A DNA stretch of 47,180 nucleotides from Porphyrobacter sp. TH134 (GTDB lineage: Bacteria > Pseudomonadota > Alphaproteobacteria > Sphingomonadales > Sphingomonadaceae), in assembly GCF_002855495.1 (NCBI RefSeq), contig NZ_PKRO01000023.1, positions 1 through 47,180 of the forward strand. The letters run 5' to 3'. Of the stretch, positions 24,908-36,462 are shown in pieces (positions within the stretch are counted from its first letter, which is position 1; each line of letters opens with the position of its first letter). Below the pieces are notes generated by a model that saw only the letters and a list, made by a program, of their open reading frames with translations, was not told where the DNA came from and searched no databases. Made by a program: the position numbers and the translations under genes.

Positions 24908-26758
24908 ATGAGAGAGAGAACCGCTGACGTCACCCGCCGCCAGACCCTTGTGGGGCTGGCCGGCACCTCCGCCCTTGCCATGCTGCCTGCCTGCGCAGCA
25001 AGGCAGCCCGCTGTCGCAAGGCCCGCCCTGCCGCCGCCGCTGCCCACTGCCGAAGCGAAGCTGGACGACATTGCCTACCGGATGCTCGCGCATGAGCCGA
25101 GCCGCGCCACCGGCCTTGGGGTCGACACCGGCGACAATGCCGCCTGGCGGTCCACCTTCGGCACACCGGGCGCGGCAGGGCGCAGCGAATATGCCGCGAC
25201 CCTGAAGGAACTGGTCACCGATGTGCGGGCCTATCCCAAGGAGGGCCTGCCCGATGACCAGCAGATCGGGTTTGAGGTGGTGGAAACCGCCTTCACCCGC
25301 GCGCTGGAAGGCATGGCGTTTTCCTTCGGCGATGTCGCGGTCGGCAGCTGGCGCAATGCGCCCTATGTCGTGATCCAGAATGTCGGCGGCTATATCGATC
25401 TGCCGCGCTTCTTCAGCTCAACCCAGCCGCTCACCGCGCCCGGCGATATCGGCCCCTATATGGACCGGCTGGCGGAGGTTCCGGCGATCCTCGATGGCGA
25501 GCTTGACCGCATTCGCGACGCGCGCGGGGCCGGCTTGGTGCCGCCCGCCTTCCTGCTCGACAAGGCGATTGCGCAGCTGGAAGCCAGCATCGGCGCAGCG
25601 GGAGACAGCTACGCCGGGCCGCTTGCCGCAGCAGGCATCGACGGGGCCGACCGCGCGGCCGATCAGGCGATGCGGATCGCGGCCCGCGGGATTGTCCCCG
25701 CGCTTGAACGGCAGCTGGCGGAACTGAAAGTCCAGCGCGCCGCCGCCAGAGATGCGGCCGGCATGTGGGCACAGCCGCAGGGCGAGGAATATTACGACTG
25801 GGCAATCCGCGCCTCGACCACCACCAGCCTGTCGCCGGACGAAATCCACCGTCAGGGCCTTGATGAATTGCGCGATCTGCATGGCCGGATGGACCCGATC
25901 CTGCGCGAAATCGGCTACACCCAAGGTAGCGTGGGTGAACGGATGCGGGCGCTCAGCGCCGATCCGCGCTACCAGTTTGCGCAAGGCGATCCGGGCCGCG
26001 CGGAAATCTTCGCCTTCATCAATGACCGGGTATCGTGGATCAAATCGCAGATGCCGCGCGCCTTCAACCGGCTGGTCGACCCGCCGCTGGAAGTGCGCCG
26101 CCTGCCGCTGGCCGAGGAACCCGGCGCGCCGGGGGCTTACGGCGGGGCGGGCAGCAAGGATGGCAGCATTCCGGGCCGCTTCTGGATCAACCTGCGCACC
26201 ACCGATCTGCACCGCAAATATGATCTGGCCGACCTCACCTTCCATGAAAGCATTCCCGGCCACGTGTGGGAGGGGGAGTTCAGCAACCGCCTGCCGCTGA
26301 TCCGCTCGATCCTCGCCTTCAACGCTTTCAGCGAAGGCTGGGCGCTCTATGCCGAACAGCTGGCAGATGAACTGGGCGCTTATGACGAATTCAAGGTCGG
26401 GCGGCTGGGCTATCTGCAATCGCTCGCCTTCCGCGCCTGCCGGCTGGTGGTGGACACCGGGATGCATTCCAAGCGCTGGACGCGCGAACAGGGGCGGCAG
26501 TTCTTTGTCGAAGAAAACGGGTCCAAGGTCGAAGAGGTCGCATCAGAAGTCGATCGCTATTGCAGCTGGCCGGGGCAGGCCTGCGGCTACAAGATCGGGC
26601 ACAGCGAAATCGTGCGCCAGCGCGCGCGGGCGCAGGCTGAGCTGGGCGCGGCTTACGATTTCAAGGCCTTCAACACCGCCGTGGTTCTGGGCGGCAATGC
26701 CCCGCTGTCGGTGATGGCGAACACCGTCAGCCGCTACATCGACGCGGCCAAGGGGTAG
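24908..26758 (+). CDS. DUF885 family putative metallopeptidase lipoprotein
   Basis: The 616-residue protein has a twin-arginine-like start (RRQTLVG) and a lipobox ending LPAC (Cys29), so it is probably exported and lipidated. The DUF885 body is continuous. The characteristic FHESIPGHVWE (H-E-x4-H) lies two thirds along, followed by AFNAFSEGWALYAEQLADELG with a likely third metal ligand. GQACGYKIGHSEI is the conserved C-terminal motif. The family resembles zinc carboxypeptidases, and the reaction here is inferred. Confidence 0.9.
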   Translation: MRERTADVTRRQTLVGLAGTSALAMLPACAARQPAVARPALPPPLPTAEAKLDDIAYRMLAHEPSRATGLGVDTGDNAAWRSTFGTPGAAGRSEYAATLKELVTDVRAYPKEGLPDDQQIGFEVVETAFTRALEGMAFSFGDVAVGSWRNAPYVVIQNVGGYIDLPRFFSSTQPLTAPGDIGPYMDRLAEVPAILDGELDRIRDARGAGLVPPAFLLDKAIAQLEASIGAAGDSYAGPLAAAGIDGADRAADQAMRIAARGIVPALERQLAELKVQRAAARDAAGMWAQPQGEEYYDWAIRASTTTSLSPDEIHRQGLDELRDLHGRMDPILREIGYTQGSVGERMRALSADPRYQFAQGDPGRAEIFAFINDRVSWIKSQMPRAFNRLVDPPLEVRRLPLAEEPGAPGAYGGAGSKDGSIPGRFWINLRTTDLHRKYDLADLTFHESIPGHVWEGEFSNRLPLIRSILAFNAFSEGWALYAEQLADELGAYDEFKVGRLGYLQSLAFRACRLVVDTGMHSKRWTREQGRQFFVEENGSKVEEVASEVDRYCSWPGQACGYKIGHSEIVRQRARAQAELGAAYDFKAFNTAVVLGGNAPLSVMANTVSRYIDAAKG

Positions 26759-26827
26759 GACAGGCCGCTAATTGCAAAGTCCCGCCCCTGACCCCATGTT
26801 GCAACCCGCGCATGGCAGGAGGGCAGC

Positions 26828-28450
26828 ATGGAAACACTGGGACAGGACCTTGAAACCATGCGCCGGGTGCCGCTGGCGCCCGACCATGTCGCGGCGATTG
26901 GCGAAATCGGCGGCGAAAAGCTCTACCGCGCGGGCGAGATCGTGATGGACATCGGTGAGGCGATGGATCGTTTCGTCTATGTCGTCGATGGCGAGATCGA
27001 GGTCGTCGATCCCCACACCGGCGAACGCCTGCTGCCCTCGGGCCTCGGGCCGACGCAGTTCATGGGGGAGATCGGGTTTCTCAACGGCGGCACCAATATC
27101 ATGCGGATGCGCGCGGCGGTCGATACCAGGGTGATCGAGGCCCCGCGTGAGGCAATGCTGGCGCTGATGGGGCGGGTGCCGGAATTGTCCGACCATCTCA
27201 TCACCGTCTTCGCCGCGCGGCGGCGCAAGCAGTTCGAGACGCGCAACGACACGATCAAGGTGATCGGCGCGGACCGCGATCCACAAGTGCAGGCGGTCGA
27301 ACGCTTCCTGTCGAGGAACCGCATTCCCTTCCAAAGCTATGACATGGACGCATCCGACCGCGAGGTGACGGCGCTGTGCGATCTCACCGGCCATCAGCCC
27401 GGCGTGATCGTTGGGGCGGACACACGGATGGATCAGCCCACCCCGCGCAAGGTGGCGCAATATCTCGGCCTTGATCTCGGCATCTGTTCGCAGCGGACCT
27501 ACGATCTGCTGATCGTTGGCGGCGGGCCTGCGGGCGTGGCGGCGGCGGTCTATGCGGGCAGCGAAGGCATCGGGGCGCTGGTGATCGAGGATACCGCCGT
27601 GGGCGGGCAGGCGGGCACATCCAGCCGGATCGAAAATTACATGGGCTTTCCCACCGGCATCAGCGGCACCGATCTGACCTTTCGGGGGCAGGTGCAGGCG
27701 ATGAAGTTCGGCACGCGCTTCGTCATGCCGCGCCGGGTTGAGGGCGTGTCGCGGCGCGAGGACGGGGCCTATTGCGCCACATTGGATGACGGCGACGAGA
27801 TTTGCGCCCGCGCGCTGCTGGTCGCCACCGGAGTCCAATACCGGCGCCTGCCGCTCGATCGGCTGGAGGAGCTGGAGGGCGCGGGCATCTTCTATTCCGC
27901 GACCGAAATGGAAGCGCGCTTCTGTGCCCGCACCGAAGCGGTGGTGATCGGCGGCGGCAATTCGGCGGGGCAGGCCGCGATGTATCTCAGCCGCGCGGCC
28001 GCCCATGTGCATCTGGTGGTGCGCGGCAGCAGCCTGGCGGCGTCGATGTCGAGCTATCTCTCGCAGCGGTTGGAGGCCGATCCGCGCGTCACCATCCATT
28101 ACCACAGCGAAGTGACCGCACTGCACGGTGACACCTGGCTGGACGGCATCACCCTCAAGACCAAGGACACCGAGCAGCGCATCAATGCCCGCGCGCTGTT
28201 CATCATGATCGGCGCTGCGCCCAACACCGGCTGGCTTTCAGGCCTTGCCGCCACGGACGACAAAGGCTTCGTCCTGACCGGAGCGGCCGCAGGGCAAGGC
28301 GACGATTACGCCACCACCGCGCCGGGCATCTTTGCCGTGGGTGACGTGCGCTCAGGCTCCGTCAAGCGCGTGGCCAGCGCGGTGGGCGAAGGATCGGTGG
28401 TGGTCAGCCGCATCTGGCAGTATCTGGAAGACACCCGCCCGGCTGAGTAA
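26828..28450 (+). CDS. cNMP-binding / thioredoxin-reductase-like fusion
   Basis: This is a three-part 540-residue protein. Residues 18-130 are a CRP-type cyclic-nucleotide-binding domain (FVYVVDGEIEVVD, FMGEIGFLNGG). Residues 140-215 look like a thioredoxin/glutaredoxin-type module (VERFLSRNRIPFQSYDMD, LTGHQPGVIVG) without a CxxC. Residues 225-540 are the FAD/NADPH oxidoreductase (GGGPAGVAAAVYAGSEG at 231, GGGNSAGQ at 375, GIFAVGDVRSGSVKR). The redox CxxC of thioredoxin reductase, expected near 356-366, reads YSATEMEARFC. The acceptor is therefore unlikely to be classical thioredoxin. It stands alone. Confidence 0.9.
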   Translation: METLGQDLETMRRVPLAPDHVAAIGEIGGEKLYRAGEIVMDIGEAMDRFVYVVDGEIEVVDPHTGERLLPSGLGPTQFMGEIGFLNGGTNIMRMRAAVDTRVIEAPREAMLALMGRVPELSDHLITVFAARRRKQFETRNDTIKVIGADRDPQVQAVERFLSRNRIPFQSYDMDASDREVTALCDLTGHQPGVIVGADTRMDQPTPRKVAQYLGLDLGICSQRTYDLLIVGGGPAGVAAAVYAGSEGIGALVIEDTAVGGQAGTSSRIENYMGFPTGISGTDLTFRGQVQAMKFGTRFVMPRRVEGVSRREDGAYCATLDDGDEICARALLVATGVQYRRLPLDRLEELEGAGIFYSATEMEARFCARTEAVVIGGGNSAGQAAMYLSRAAAHVHLVVRGSSLAASMSSYLSQRLEADPRVTIHYHSEVTALHGDTWLDGITLKTKDTEQRINARALFIMIGAAPNTGWLSGLAATDDKGFVLTGAAAGQGDDYATTAPGIFAVGDVRSGSVKRVASAVGEGSVVVSRIWQYLEDTRPAE

Positions 28451-28544
28451 CAGAGCTACAAGCCTCTGGCATTGCTGCAAATATGCGATATGCTGCACCG
28501 CGTTATCCGGCATTCGCAGAGCCGGAGACGAGGGGACGCCTGCC

Positions 28545-30116
28545 ATGATCCTTGCGCTTTTTCGCCTCACTTGCGCCGCCGCAATGGCCGTCGCCGCAAT
28601 GGCCGCAGCGGCCACGCCCGCCGCAGCGGAATGGTACGAGGCTTCGTCCGAACACTTCGTCATCTACGCCGATGATCGGCCCGCCGACATCAAGACCTTC
28701 GCCGCCAATCTCGAACGTTACCACAGCGCAATGGTGTGGGTCACCGGGCGCGAGGCCGAGGCGCCGAGCCCCTCGAACCGCGTCGTCATCTACGTCGTGG
28801 GCGGCGACAGGGCGATGCGGTCGCTTTCGGGCAGCAGCAGGATCGGCGGTTTCTATATCCCGCGCGCAGGCGGCAGCCGGGCTTTCGTGCAGGATATTCG
28901 TAACGAAAAAGGCTATCCCGATTTCTCGACCATCATCCTGCTGCACGAATATGCCCACCACTTCCTGATGTCGTCCTCGCGCTTTGCCAAGCCGCGCTGG
29001 TTCAACGAGGGCGCGGCCGAGTTCTATGCTGCGGCGACCTTCGAGGCCGATGGCGGGGTCTGGCTTGGCCGCCCCGCAATGCACCGCGCGGGCGATTTCG
29101 CATTTGCCGACCCGGTCCACGTGCGCGAGCTGCTCGACCCGGCTGTCTATGAGGAAAAGAAGGTCAAGGGTCATGACGCCTTCTACGCCAAGAGTTGGCT
29201 GCTCTATCACTATCTGACCTTCGATGAGGTGCGCAAAGGACAGCTGAACGCTTATCTGGCGAACCTGTTCAATGGTATGGAGCAGAAGGCAGCCGGCGAA
29301 GCGGCATTCGGCGATCTCGACAAGCTGGAGCGCGACCTCAAGGCCTATGCCCGCAAGCCCAAGATGCTGTCGCTGGACATTCCGCCGACCAAGCTCAAGT
29401 CCGGCACCATTACCCTGCGTTCGCTGACCGAGGGGGAGGCGGCGATGATGCCGCTCCAGATCCGCTCGCAGCGCGGCGTGGATGCCGAAGAAGCCGCAGT
29501 GCTGCTGGGCGAAGCGCGGCTGGTGGCGGCCAGGTTCCCCGATGATCCGGGCGTACTGACCGCCTTAGCCGAGGCGGAGTTCGACGCGGGCAACGATGTC
29601 GCCGCCATTGCCGCCGCCGACGCGGCGATTGCCCGCGATCCCGCGCGGGCCAATGCCTATGTGCAGAAAGGCTATGCCCTGTTCCGCCAGGCAGCCGAGG
29701 CCGATGGGGGCGCGCGCAAGGCGGCCTATGTCGCCGCGATCAAGCCCTTCGTCGCGCTCAACAAGCTGGAGGCGGACCATCCGCTGCCGCTGATCTATTT
29801 CTTCCGCGCGCAGGTTGAGCGCGGGCTTCCGCCTAACGAGACTGCGCGCGCCGCACTGGAGCGCGCGGCGGTGCTCGCGCCTTTCGATCATGACTTGCAG
29901 ATCAATGCCGGGATAATGCTGGCGGGCGAAGGCAAGATCACCATCGCCCGCGGCTTCATTGCGCCGGTTGCGGCCAATCCCCACGGCGGCGTGGCAGCGA
30001 CGCGCGCCAAGCAATTGATCGCGGCGATGGCCGATGCGCCCGATGACGTGCCGCTCGACCTCACCACCTTGCCCGAGCCTGTCGAGGTCCCCGAAGTGGC
30101 GGTTGCCGAAGGCTGA
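28545..30116 (+). CDS. Exported gluzincin-like protein with TPR-type C-terminus
   Basis: The 523-residue protein has a signal peptide ending TPAAAEW. After SSEHFVIYADDRPADIKTF comes a metallopeptidase-like region with HEYAHH (His134, Glu135, His138) and, 17 residues on, WFNEGAAEF, which supplies the third ligand. This is the gluzincin pattern of DUF1570-type proteins. From about residue 300 the protein is Ala-rich helical repeats (LLGEARLVAARFPDDPGVLTALAEAEFDAGND) of TPR character. It probably acts in the periplasm; the substrate is unknown. ATG 28545 is chosen for its signal peptide. Confidence 0.82.
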   Translation: MILALFRLTCAAAMAVAAMAAAATPAAAEWYEASSEHFVIYADDRPADIKTFAANLERYHSAMVWVTGREAEAPSPSNRVVIYVVGGDRAMRSLSGSSRIGGFYIPRAGGSRAFVQDIRNEKGYPDFSTIILLHEYAHHFLMSSSRFAKPRWFNEGAAEFYAAATFEADGGVWLGRPAMHRAGDFAFADPVHVRELLDPAVYEEKKVKGHDAFYAKSWLLYHYLTFDEVRKGQLNAYLANLFNGMEQKAAGEAAFGDLDKLERDLKAYARKPKMLSLDIPPTKLKSGTITLRSLTEGEAAMMPLQIRSQRGVDAEEAAVLLGEARLVAARFPDDPGVLTALAEAEFDAGNDVAAIAAADAAIARDPARANAYVQKGYALFRQAAEADGGARKAAYVAAIKPFVALNKLEADHPLPLIYFFRAQVERGLPPNETARAALERAAVLAPFDHDLQINAGIMLAGEGKITIARGFIAPVAANPHGGVAATRAKQLIAAMADAPDDVPLDLTTLPEPVEVPEVAVAEG

Positions 30117-30127
30117 GCGCGCGCCTT

Positions 30128-30451
30128 TCAGCTTTTGCCGAAGAGACCCTTGGCCATACCCAAGATGTCATTGATCGGGCTGCCATCGCCATCCCGGTCG
30201 AGCATAGAGGCGAAATGGCTGAGCGATCCTTCGCCGCCAATCGCCGTAACGACCTGATTGAGGATGTCGGGCGAAATGCCGGTCTTTTCCGCTGCCAGCG
30301 TCACGGTGTCGCCGTCCATCGTGTGCGTCTTGCCCAGCGCGGCAATCGCCTGTTCGGCCATCGCCGGGTCAATCCCCAGCTTGGTCGCAAGGTTCACCAC
30401 ATCATCCGGCGCGCCGCCGATGTTCTTCAGAATACCGTCGAGAATGCTCAT
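30128..30451 (-). CDS. Small helical protein with Asp-rich loop, unknown function
   Basis: The 107-residue protein starts MSILDGILKNIGG (ATG 30451) with the SD GGAGGA in minus sense. It is made of short helices with two similar LGIDPAMAEQAIAAL / TGISPDILNQVVTAI segments, reminiscent of DUF937-like proteins. Near the end, DRDGDG (85-90) resembles the first half of an EF-hand loop, but the final acidic ligand at position 12 is lacking. It converges on the TPR gene, and a terminator and pckA lie upstream. Calcium binding is speculative. Confidence 0.65.
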   Translation of the reverse strand: MSILDGILKNIGGAPDDVVNLATKLGIDPAMAEQAIAALGKTHTMDGDTVTLAAEKTGISPDILNQVVTAIGGEGSLSHFASMLDRDGDGSPINDILGMAKGLFGKS

Positions 30452-30511
30452 GTCGTTTTCCTCCGAGTCGTTCTTTTGACGAGTGTGGGCCAAACGCGGG
30501 ACTATTCAAAG

Positions 30512-30547
30512 AAAAAGCCCCGCACCGATCTTACGCCGGGCGGGGCT
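30512..30547 (-). terminator. Rho-independent terminator of pckA
   Basis: On the minus strand AGCCCCGC pairs with GCGGGGCT across a 16-base loop, followed by TTTTTC (30516-30511). It lies 26 bases after the pckA stop codon and ends that transcript before the small helical gene. Confidence 0.85.
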
Positions 30548-30572
30548 CCCCTCTCCAACTTGTAATGCGCGC

Positions 30573-32189
<1,617 letters not shown>

Positions 32190-32564
32190 ACGTCTCCTGG
32201 GCGAAGGCAGCTAAGAAAAGGTCGGTCCAATGATGATCGACAGGTCGTGATGGTCAAAAGGTCACAATCCGCCCGAAGCGCGCGAATCTCCGACCCCTTG
32301 CCCGCATCCCGTAGCATCTGCGCATACGTATGCAACCGTGGGCGGATTTCGCTTCGCCAAGCTGCCTGATCCCTGCGGCAGCTTTTACGTGGCAAGGCCA
32401 TTTGCGTCAAACGCTGCGGCGCATAGCAATAATGCGGGGCCGGCAATTTCCGCTTCGCCGACCGTGATCCGGCGTCAGGCCATGCTGGGCAGTGCCATTG
32501 CGATCACCGCCGCTTGGCGCTAACCACACCCAATGCAAGCGCAGGGGCAAAGAGGATAGCGGCC
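32190..32564. promoter_or_regulatory. pckA-chvI divergent control region
   Basis: No gene is seen in these 375 bases. They hold three GGTC repeats at 32243, 32252 and 32260 (spaced 9 and 8), the last as GGTCACAAT, close to the pckA start at 32189. A perfect 12-base palindrome, GCATACGTATGC, lies at 32322-32333. Both are candidates for operators. GTCAC-containing repeats resemble published ChvI target motifs, but I cannot prove binding. The chvI side has SD-like AGAGGA before ATG 32565. Confidence 0.45.
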
Positions 32565-33344
32565 ATGTCCGAAGGCACCACCGAACCTGCTGCCCAACCC
32601 GGCGCAGCCGAGCACCCCGGCGCAGACGCCCGCAAGCTTCAGATCGCGCTGGTCGATGATGATCGCAACATCCTTACCACGGTGTCGATCGCGTTGCAGG
32701 CCGAAGGCTTTGCCACCCGGCTGTATTCCGACGGTGAAACCGCATTGAAGGCGCTGCTCGACAACCCGCCTGACCTCGCCGTGTTTGATATCAAGATGCC
32801 CAAGATGGACGGCATGGAATTGTTGCAACGCCTGCGCAGCCAATCGGCGCTGCCGGTGATTTTCCTCACCAGCAAGGATGATGAAAGCGACGAGGAAGCC
32901 GGGCTGCAATTGGGCGCGGATGATTACATCGCCAAGCCGTTCAGCCTGCGCCTGCTGATCGCCCGCATTCGCGCGATCCTGCGCCGCGCAGAACCGCTGG
33001 CGGCCGGCGCCAATCCGGCCACTCAGCCCGAACCTGCCCCGGCCACGTTGACGCGCGGGCGCTTGTTCATGGACCCGGCCCGGCATCAGGTGACGTGGGA
33101 CGGTGAACCTGTCAGCCTGACGGTCACCGAATTCCTGATCCTTGAAGCGCTCGCCATCCGGCCCGGCGTCATCAAAAGCCGCAACCAGTTGATGGACGCC
33201 GCCTATCCTGACGATGTGTTCGTCGATGACCGGACGGTTGACAGCCACATCAAACGGATGCGGCGCAAGTTCAAGGGCGTCGATCAGGCCTTCGACGCGA
33301 TCGATACCTTGTATGGCGCCGGCTACAGCTTCACCGATGGCTGA
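32565..33344 (+). CDS. chvI: ChvI-type response regulator (OmpR family)
   Basis: The 259-residue protein has a receiver domain with acidic pair DD31-32, phospho-acceptor Asp75 ([12 protein letters not shown]) and Lys124 (IAKPF). A winged-helix output domain carries [32 protein letters not shown] and [12 protein letters not shown]. The divergent neighbour pckA and the following chvG, hprK and PTS genes identify it as the ChvI/BatR orthologue rather than another OmpR member. ATG 32565 was chosen over a longer frame. Its stop overlaps the chvG start by 8 bases. Confidence 0.93.
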   Translation: MSEGTTEPAAQPGAAEHPGADARKLQIALVDDDRNILTTVSIALQAEGFATRLYSDGETALKALLDNPPDLAVFDIKMPKMDGMELLQRLRSQSALPVIFLTSKDDESDEEAGLQLGADDYIAKPFSLRLLIARIRAILRRAEPLAAGANPATQPEPAPATLTRGRLFMDPARHQVTWDGEPVSLTVTEFLILEALAIRPGVIKSRNQLMDAAYPDDVFVDDRTVDSHIKRMRRKFKGVDQAFDAIDTLYGAGYSFTDG

Positions 33345-34941
33345 CCAGCAGCAGCGCGCCGACGCGCGCGCCGTTGAACAGGCGAGCGCCGGCAGATCGT
33401 CGTCCAGCGGCACCGGGCGCTTCCCACTGACGGGCCGCATCCTTGCGGTCAACATCCTGCCGCTGTTGATCCTGGGCGGCGGGCTGTTCTATCTCGACAG
33501 CTACCGCACGCAGCTCATCAATGAACGCTTCAAGCTGGCGCGGATCGAAGCCCAGATCACCGCCGAAGCATTGGCGGGCGCCACGCGGGAGCGGCAGGAG
33601 GCGCTGCTGGTGCAGATCGGCAAGGAACAGCGCATGCGCCTGCGCCTGTTCGATACCAAGGGCAAGCTGACCGCCGACAGCTTTGCCCTGGCCGAACCTG
33701 CGTTCAGTTTCAACGACATCCGCGATGATGACTGGGAGCAGCGCTTTGCGCGCTGGCTGGATCGCACCGTCGATACCATTGTCAGCGCCGAGGCGGTGCA
33801 GGACTATACCGAGCCCGATTCGCAAGACGCCGACGCCTGGCCTGAACTGGCCCGGGCGCGCGAGCTGGGCCTCAGCCAGGTGCGGCTGTACGACTGGAGC
33901 GACGGCACCCCCGTCATCACCGCCGCTGTGCCCGTCGGCTTGCAGGGTGCAACGCTGCTGACAGTGCGCAACGCGGTCGACATTACCGAAAGCGTGCGCG
34001 CGGCGCGCACCACCCTGTTTCTGGCGATGCTGCTGGTGATGGCGGCATCGGCGCTGCTGTCGCTGTTTCTGGCGCGCACCATCGTCACCCCCTTGCGGCT
34101 GCTGGCGCGCGCGGCGGTGCGGGTGCGGCAAGGGCGTGACCGCGAGGTCGAGGTGCCGCGCCTGCCCCAGCGCAGCGACGAGATCGGGCTGCTGGCCCGC
34201 GCGGTATCGGACATGACAGCGGCGCTGCGCCAGCGGATCGACGCGGTTGACACCTTTGCCGCGGATGTGGCGCACGAAATCAAGAACCCGCTGGCGTCCC
34301 TGCGCAGCGCGATCGACACCCTGCCCCGCGTCGAAGACCCGGACCTGCGCGCCCAGCTGATCCAGATCGCAACCCATGACGTGCGCCGGATCGACCGGCT
34401 CGTCACCGAAATCGCCGCCGCCAGCCGGGTCGATGCCGAAATCAGCCGCGCGAAGCTGGAACGCGTCGATCTGGCCGAATTGTTCGAAAACATCATCCGC
34501 AGCCGCGATGATCGCGGCATGAACGGGGGCCGGCGGCTGGTCATGCTGGACACGCCCGGCGCGCCCGGCACCCCTTCTGCGTCGTGTGTCATGGGCGTGC
34601 CGACCCAGCTGGAGCGGGTGGCCGAAAACCTGATCGACAATGCGGTGTCCTTTTCTCCCCCCGCAGGCGTGGTCAGCGTGGCGATCCGCCGGGCCGGCAG
34701 CAAGATCATCACCGAAGTCTGCGATGAAGGCCCCGGGATCATTCCCGAGCGGCGCGAAGACATCTTCCGGCGGTTCCATTCCGACCGGCCCGATGGCGAG
34801 AGTTTCGGCAATCACTCCGGCTTGGGTCTGGCGATTGGCCGGGCCATTGCCGAAGCGCACGATGGCACGCTGGCGGCCGATTCCCGCGCCGATGGCGCAC
34901 CCGGCGCCTGCCTGCGCCTGACGCTACCGGCTGCGCTATGA
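33337..34941 (+). CDS. chvG: ChvG-type membrane histidine kinase
   Basis: The 534-residue sensor has one membrane helix at about 35-53 and a periplasmic domain to about 225. A second helix ([21 protein letters not shown]) precedes a HAMP domain ([21 protein letters not shown]). The phosphorylated His313 lies in [14 protein letters not shown], and the ATPase domain has [18 protein letters not shown] and SGLGLAI. It pairs with ChvI and in relatives responds to acidity or cell-envelope stress. It overlaps hprK by ATGA. Confidence 0.93.
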   Translation: MADQQQRADARAVEQASAGRSSSSGTGRFPLTGRILAVNILPLLILGGGLFYLDSYRTQLINERFKLARIEAQITAEALAGATRERQEALLVQIGKEQRMRLRLFDTKGKLTADSFALAEPAFSFNDIRDDDWEQRFARWLDRTVDTIVSAEAVQDYTEPDSQDADAWPELARARELGLSQVRLYDWSDGTPVITAAVPVGLQGATLLTVRNAVDITESVRAARTTLFLAMLLVMAASALLSLFLARTIVTPLRLLARAAVRVRQGRDREVEVPRLPQRSDEIGLLARAVSDMTAALRQRIDAVDTFAADVAHEIKNPLASLRSAIDTLPRVEDPDLRAQLIQIATHDVRRIDRLVTEIAAASRVDAEISRAKLERVDLAELFENIIRSRDDRGMNGGRRLVMLDTPGAPGTPSASCVMGVPTQLERVAENLIDNAVSFSPPAGVVSVAIRRAGSKIITEVCDEGPGIIPERREDIFRRFHSDRPDGESFGNHSGLGLAIGRAIAEAHDGTLAADSRADGAPGACLRLTLPAAL

Positions 34942-35441
34942 GCGGGCCGGACAGCCCCGGTTTCGAGCCAGGCATCGTATTTCCGGCCAGCGCGGTCGCC
35001 ATTGCTGGCCGTGCGCTGCTGATCGAAGGCCCGCCGGGCAGCGGGAAATCGAGCCTTGCGCTGGCGCTGATCGATCGGGGGGCCGTGCTGATCGGTGATG
35101 ATGCCGTAACGCTGACGGCGGCTGGCAATCGCCTGCTCGCCAGCCAGCCGCCCCGCATCGCCGGGTTGATCGAAGTGCGCGGGGTGGGCCTTGTCAGCCT
35201 GCCCACGGCCCCGCCCACGCCTGCGGCGCTGCTGCTGTCGCTGGGCGGCGGCGCGCCCGAACGCCTGCCCGAAACGCCCCTGGCCTGCCGGATGGTCTGC
35301 GGGATTGCCGTGCCGGTGCTCGCCTTTGATCCGGGTGCCCTTGCCCCGGCCCTGCGCGCCGAATGGGCGCTGCGGCATCATGGTCTGGTGGTCGAACCGG
35401 CTTCCCTTTGCGCCGCGAACACGCCAGATGACAACGCATGA
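34938..35441 (+). CDS. hprK: HPr kinase/phosphorylase, short alphaproteobacterial form
   Basis: The 167-residue protein corresponds to only the C-terminal catalytic half of Gram-positive HprK. It has the P-loop GPPGSGKS (31-38), LIDRGAVLIGDDAV with the catalytic Asp pair, and a region around IAGLIEVRGVGLVSLP that contains the HprK signature. It phosphorylates HPr on a serine, and HPr in this cluster retains that serine (Ser50). Start and stop both overlap neighbours by ATGA. Confidence 0.93.
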   Translation: MSGPDSPGFEPGIVFPASAVAIAGRALLIEGPPGSGKSSLALALIDRGAVLIGDDAVTLTAAGNRLLASQPPRIAGLIEVRGVGLVSLPTAPPTPAALLLSLGGGAPERLPETPLACRMVCGIAVPVLAFDPGALAPALRAEWALRHHGLVVEPASLCAANTPDDNA

Positions 35442-36355
35442 GCGAACCCGCCGCCTCCCTTCCTGCAACCCGCCCGCTCTTGCTTGTCACCGGGCTGGCG
35501 GGGGCCGGCAAGTCGACGACGCTGGCTGTGCTGGAGGATCTGGGCTGGGAGACCATCGACAATTTCCCGGTCCGCATGCTCAAGCGTCTTGTCTCGGGGC
35601 CGGATGATGCGCGCGGGCCGCTGGCGATCGGGTTCGATTCGCGCACCCGCGGTTTTGTCCCTGCCGACATCATAGCACTGGTCAAAGACCTGGCAGCCCG
35701 GCCCGATATTGCGCTCTCGTTCCTGTTCCTCGACTGCGCTGGGGGCGAGCTGGAACGGCGCTTCAACGAAACCCGCCGCCGTCACCCGATGGCCGATGGC
35801 CGCCCCGTCATGGAGGGGATCGCGGCCGAGCGCGAATTGCTGGAACCGCTGCGCCGCTGGGCCGAAGTGATGATCGATACCACCGCGATGACCAGCAATG
35901 ATCTGCAAGGCAAGATCCGCGAGCTGTTCGCCCCGGCCACCAGCGGGACGCCGCTGACGCTCACCCTGTCGAGCTTCGGCTTTGCGCGGGGCATGCCGCC
36001 GCTGGCCGATCTGGTGTTCGATATGCGGTTTCTCGACAATCCGCACTGGGTGCCGCATTTGCGCCACCAGACCGGGCAGGACGCCGCAGTGGGCGAACAT
36101 ATCACCCGCGATCCGGCCTTTGCCGACGCCTTCGCACGGATCCGCGACCTGCTGCTATTGCTGCTGCCGCGCTATGCTGCACAGGGCAAACCCTATGTCC
36201 ACGTCGCCTTCGGGTGTACCGGCGGGAGACACCGTTCGGTCTTCGCCGCCGAGCAGATGGCGCAGGCCTTGCGCAGCGCGGGATTTTCGCCCACTGTCCG
36301 GCACCGCAATCTCGGCTCCCGCGCGGCTGACGCGATCGAACGTGATCGGCGCTAG
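35438..36355 (+). CDS. rapZ: RapZ/YvcJ-type nucleotide- and RNA-binding protein
   Basis: The 305-residue protein has the N-terminal P-loop GLAGAGKST (19-27) and FVPADIIALVKDLAARPDIALSFLFLDC. The C-terminal domain is conserved: DMRFLDNPHWVPHLRHQTGQD, VHVAFGCTGGRHRSV and VRHRNLG. In enterobacteria RapZ controls amino-sugar sRNAs; in alphaproteobacteria the task is less clear. Its place between HprK and EIIA indicates a link to PTS signalling. It overlaps hprK by ATGA and is followed by a 107-base gap. Confidence 0.94.
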   Translation: MSEPAASLPATRPLLLVTGLAGAGKSTTLAVLEDLGWETIDNFPVRMLKRLVSGPDDARGPLAIGFDSRTRGFVPADIIALVKDLAARPDIALSFLFLDCAGGELERRFNETRRRHPMADGRPVMEGIAAERELLEPLRRWAEVMIDTTAMTSNDLQGKIRELFAPATSGTPLTLTLSSFGFARGMPPLADLVFDMRFLDNPHWVPHLRHQTGQDAAVGEHITRDPAFADAFARIRDLLLLLLPRYAAQGKPYVHVAFGCTGGRHRSVFAAEQMAQALRSAGFSPTVRHRNLGSRAADAIERDRR

Positions 36356-36462
36356 GCGTGGCCGCAAATTCGCTGCTTCAATGCACCCCGCGCATTGTCC
36401 GGCATGGTATTAACGCGTAAGGCAGCCCCTCGGGCGGGCAGTTAACGGACCCCTATTCACAC

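Noticed and set aside
36400..36445. CtrA box before the EIIA gene
   Set aside because: TTAAC occurs twice, but the spacing does not match TTAA-N7-TTAA.
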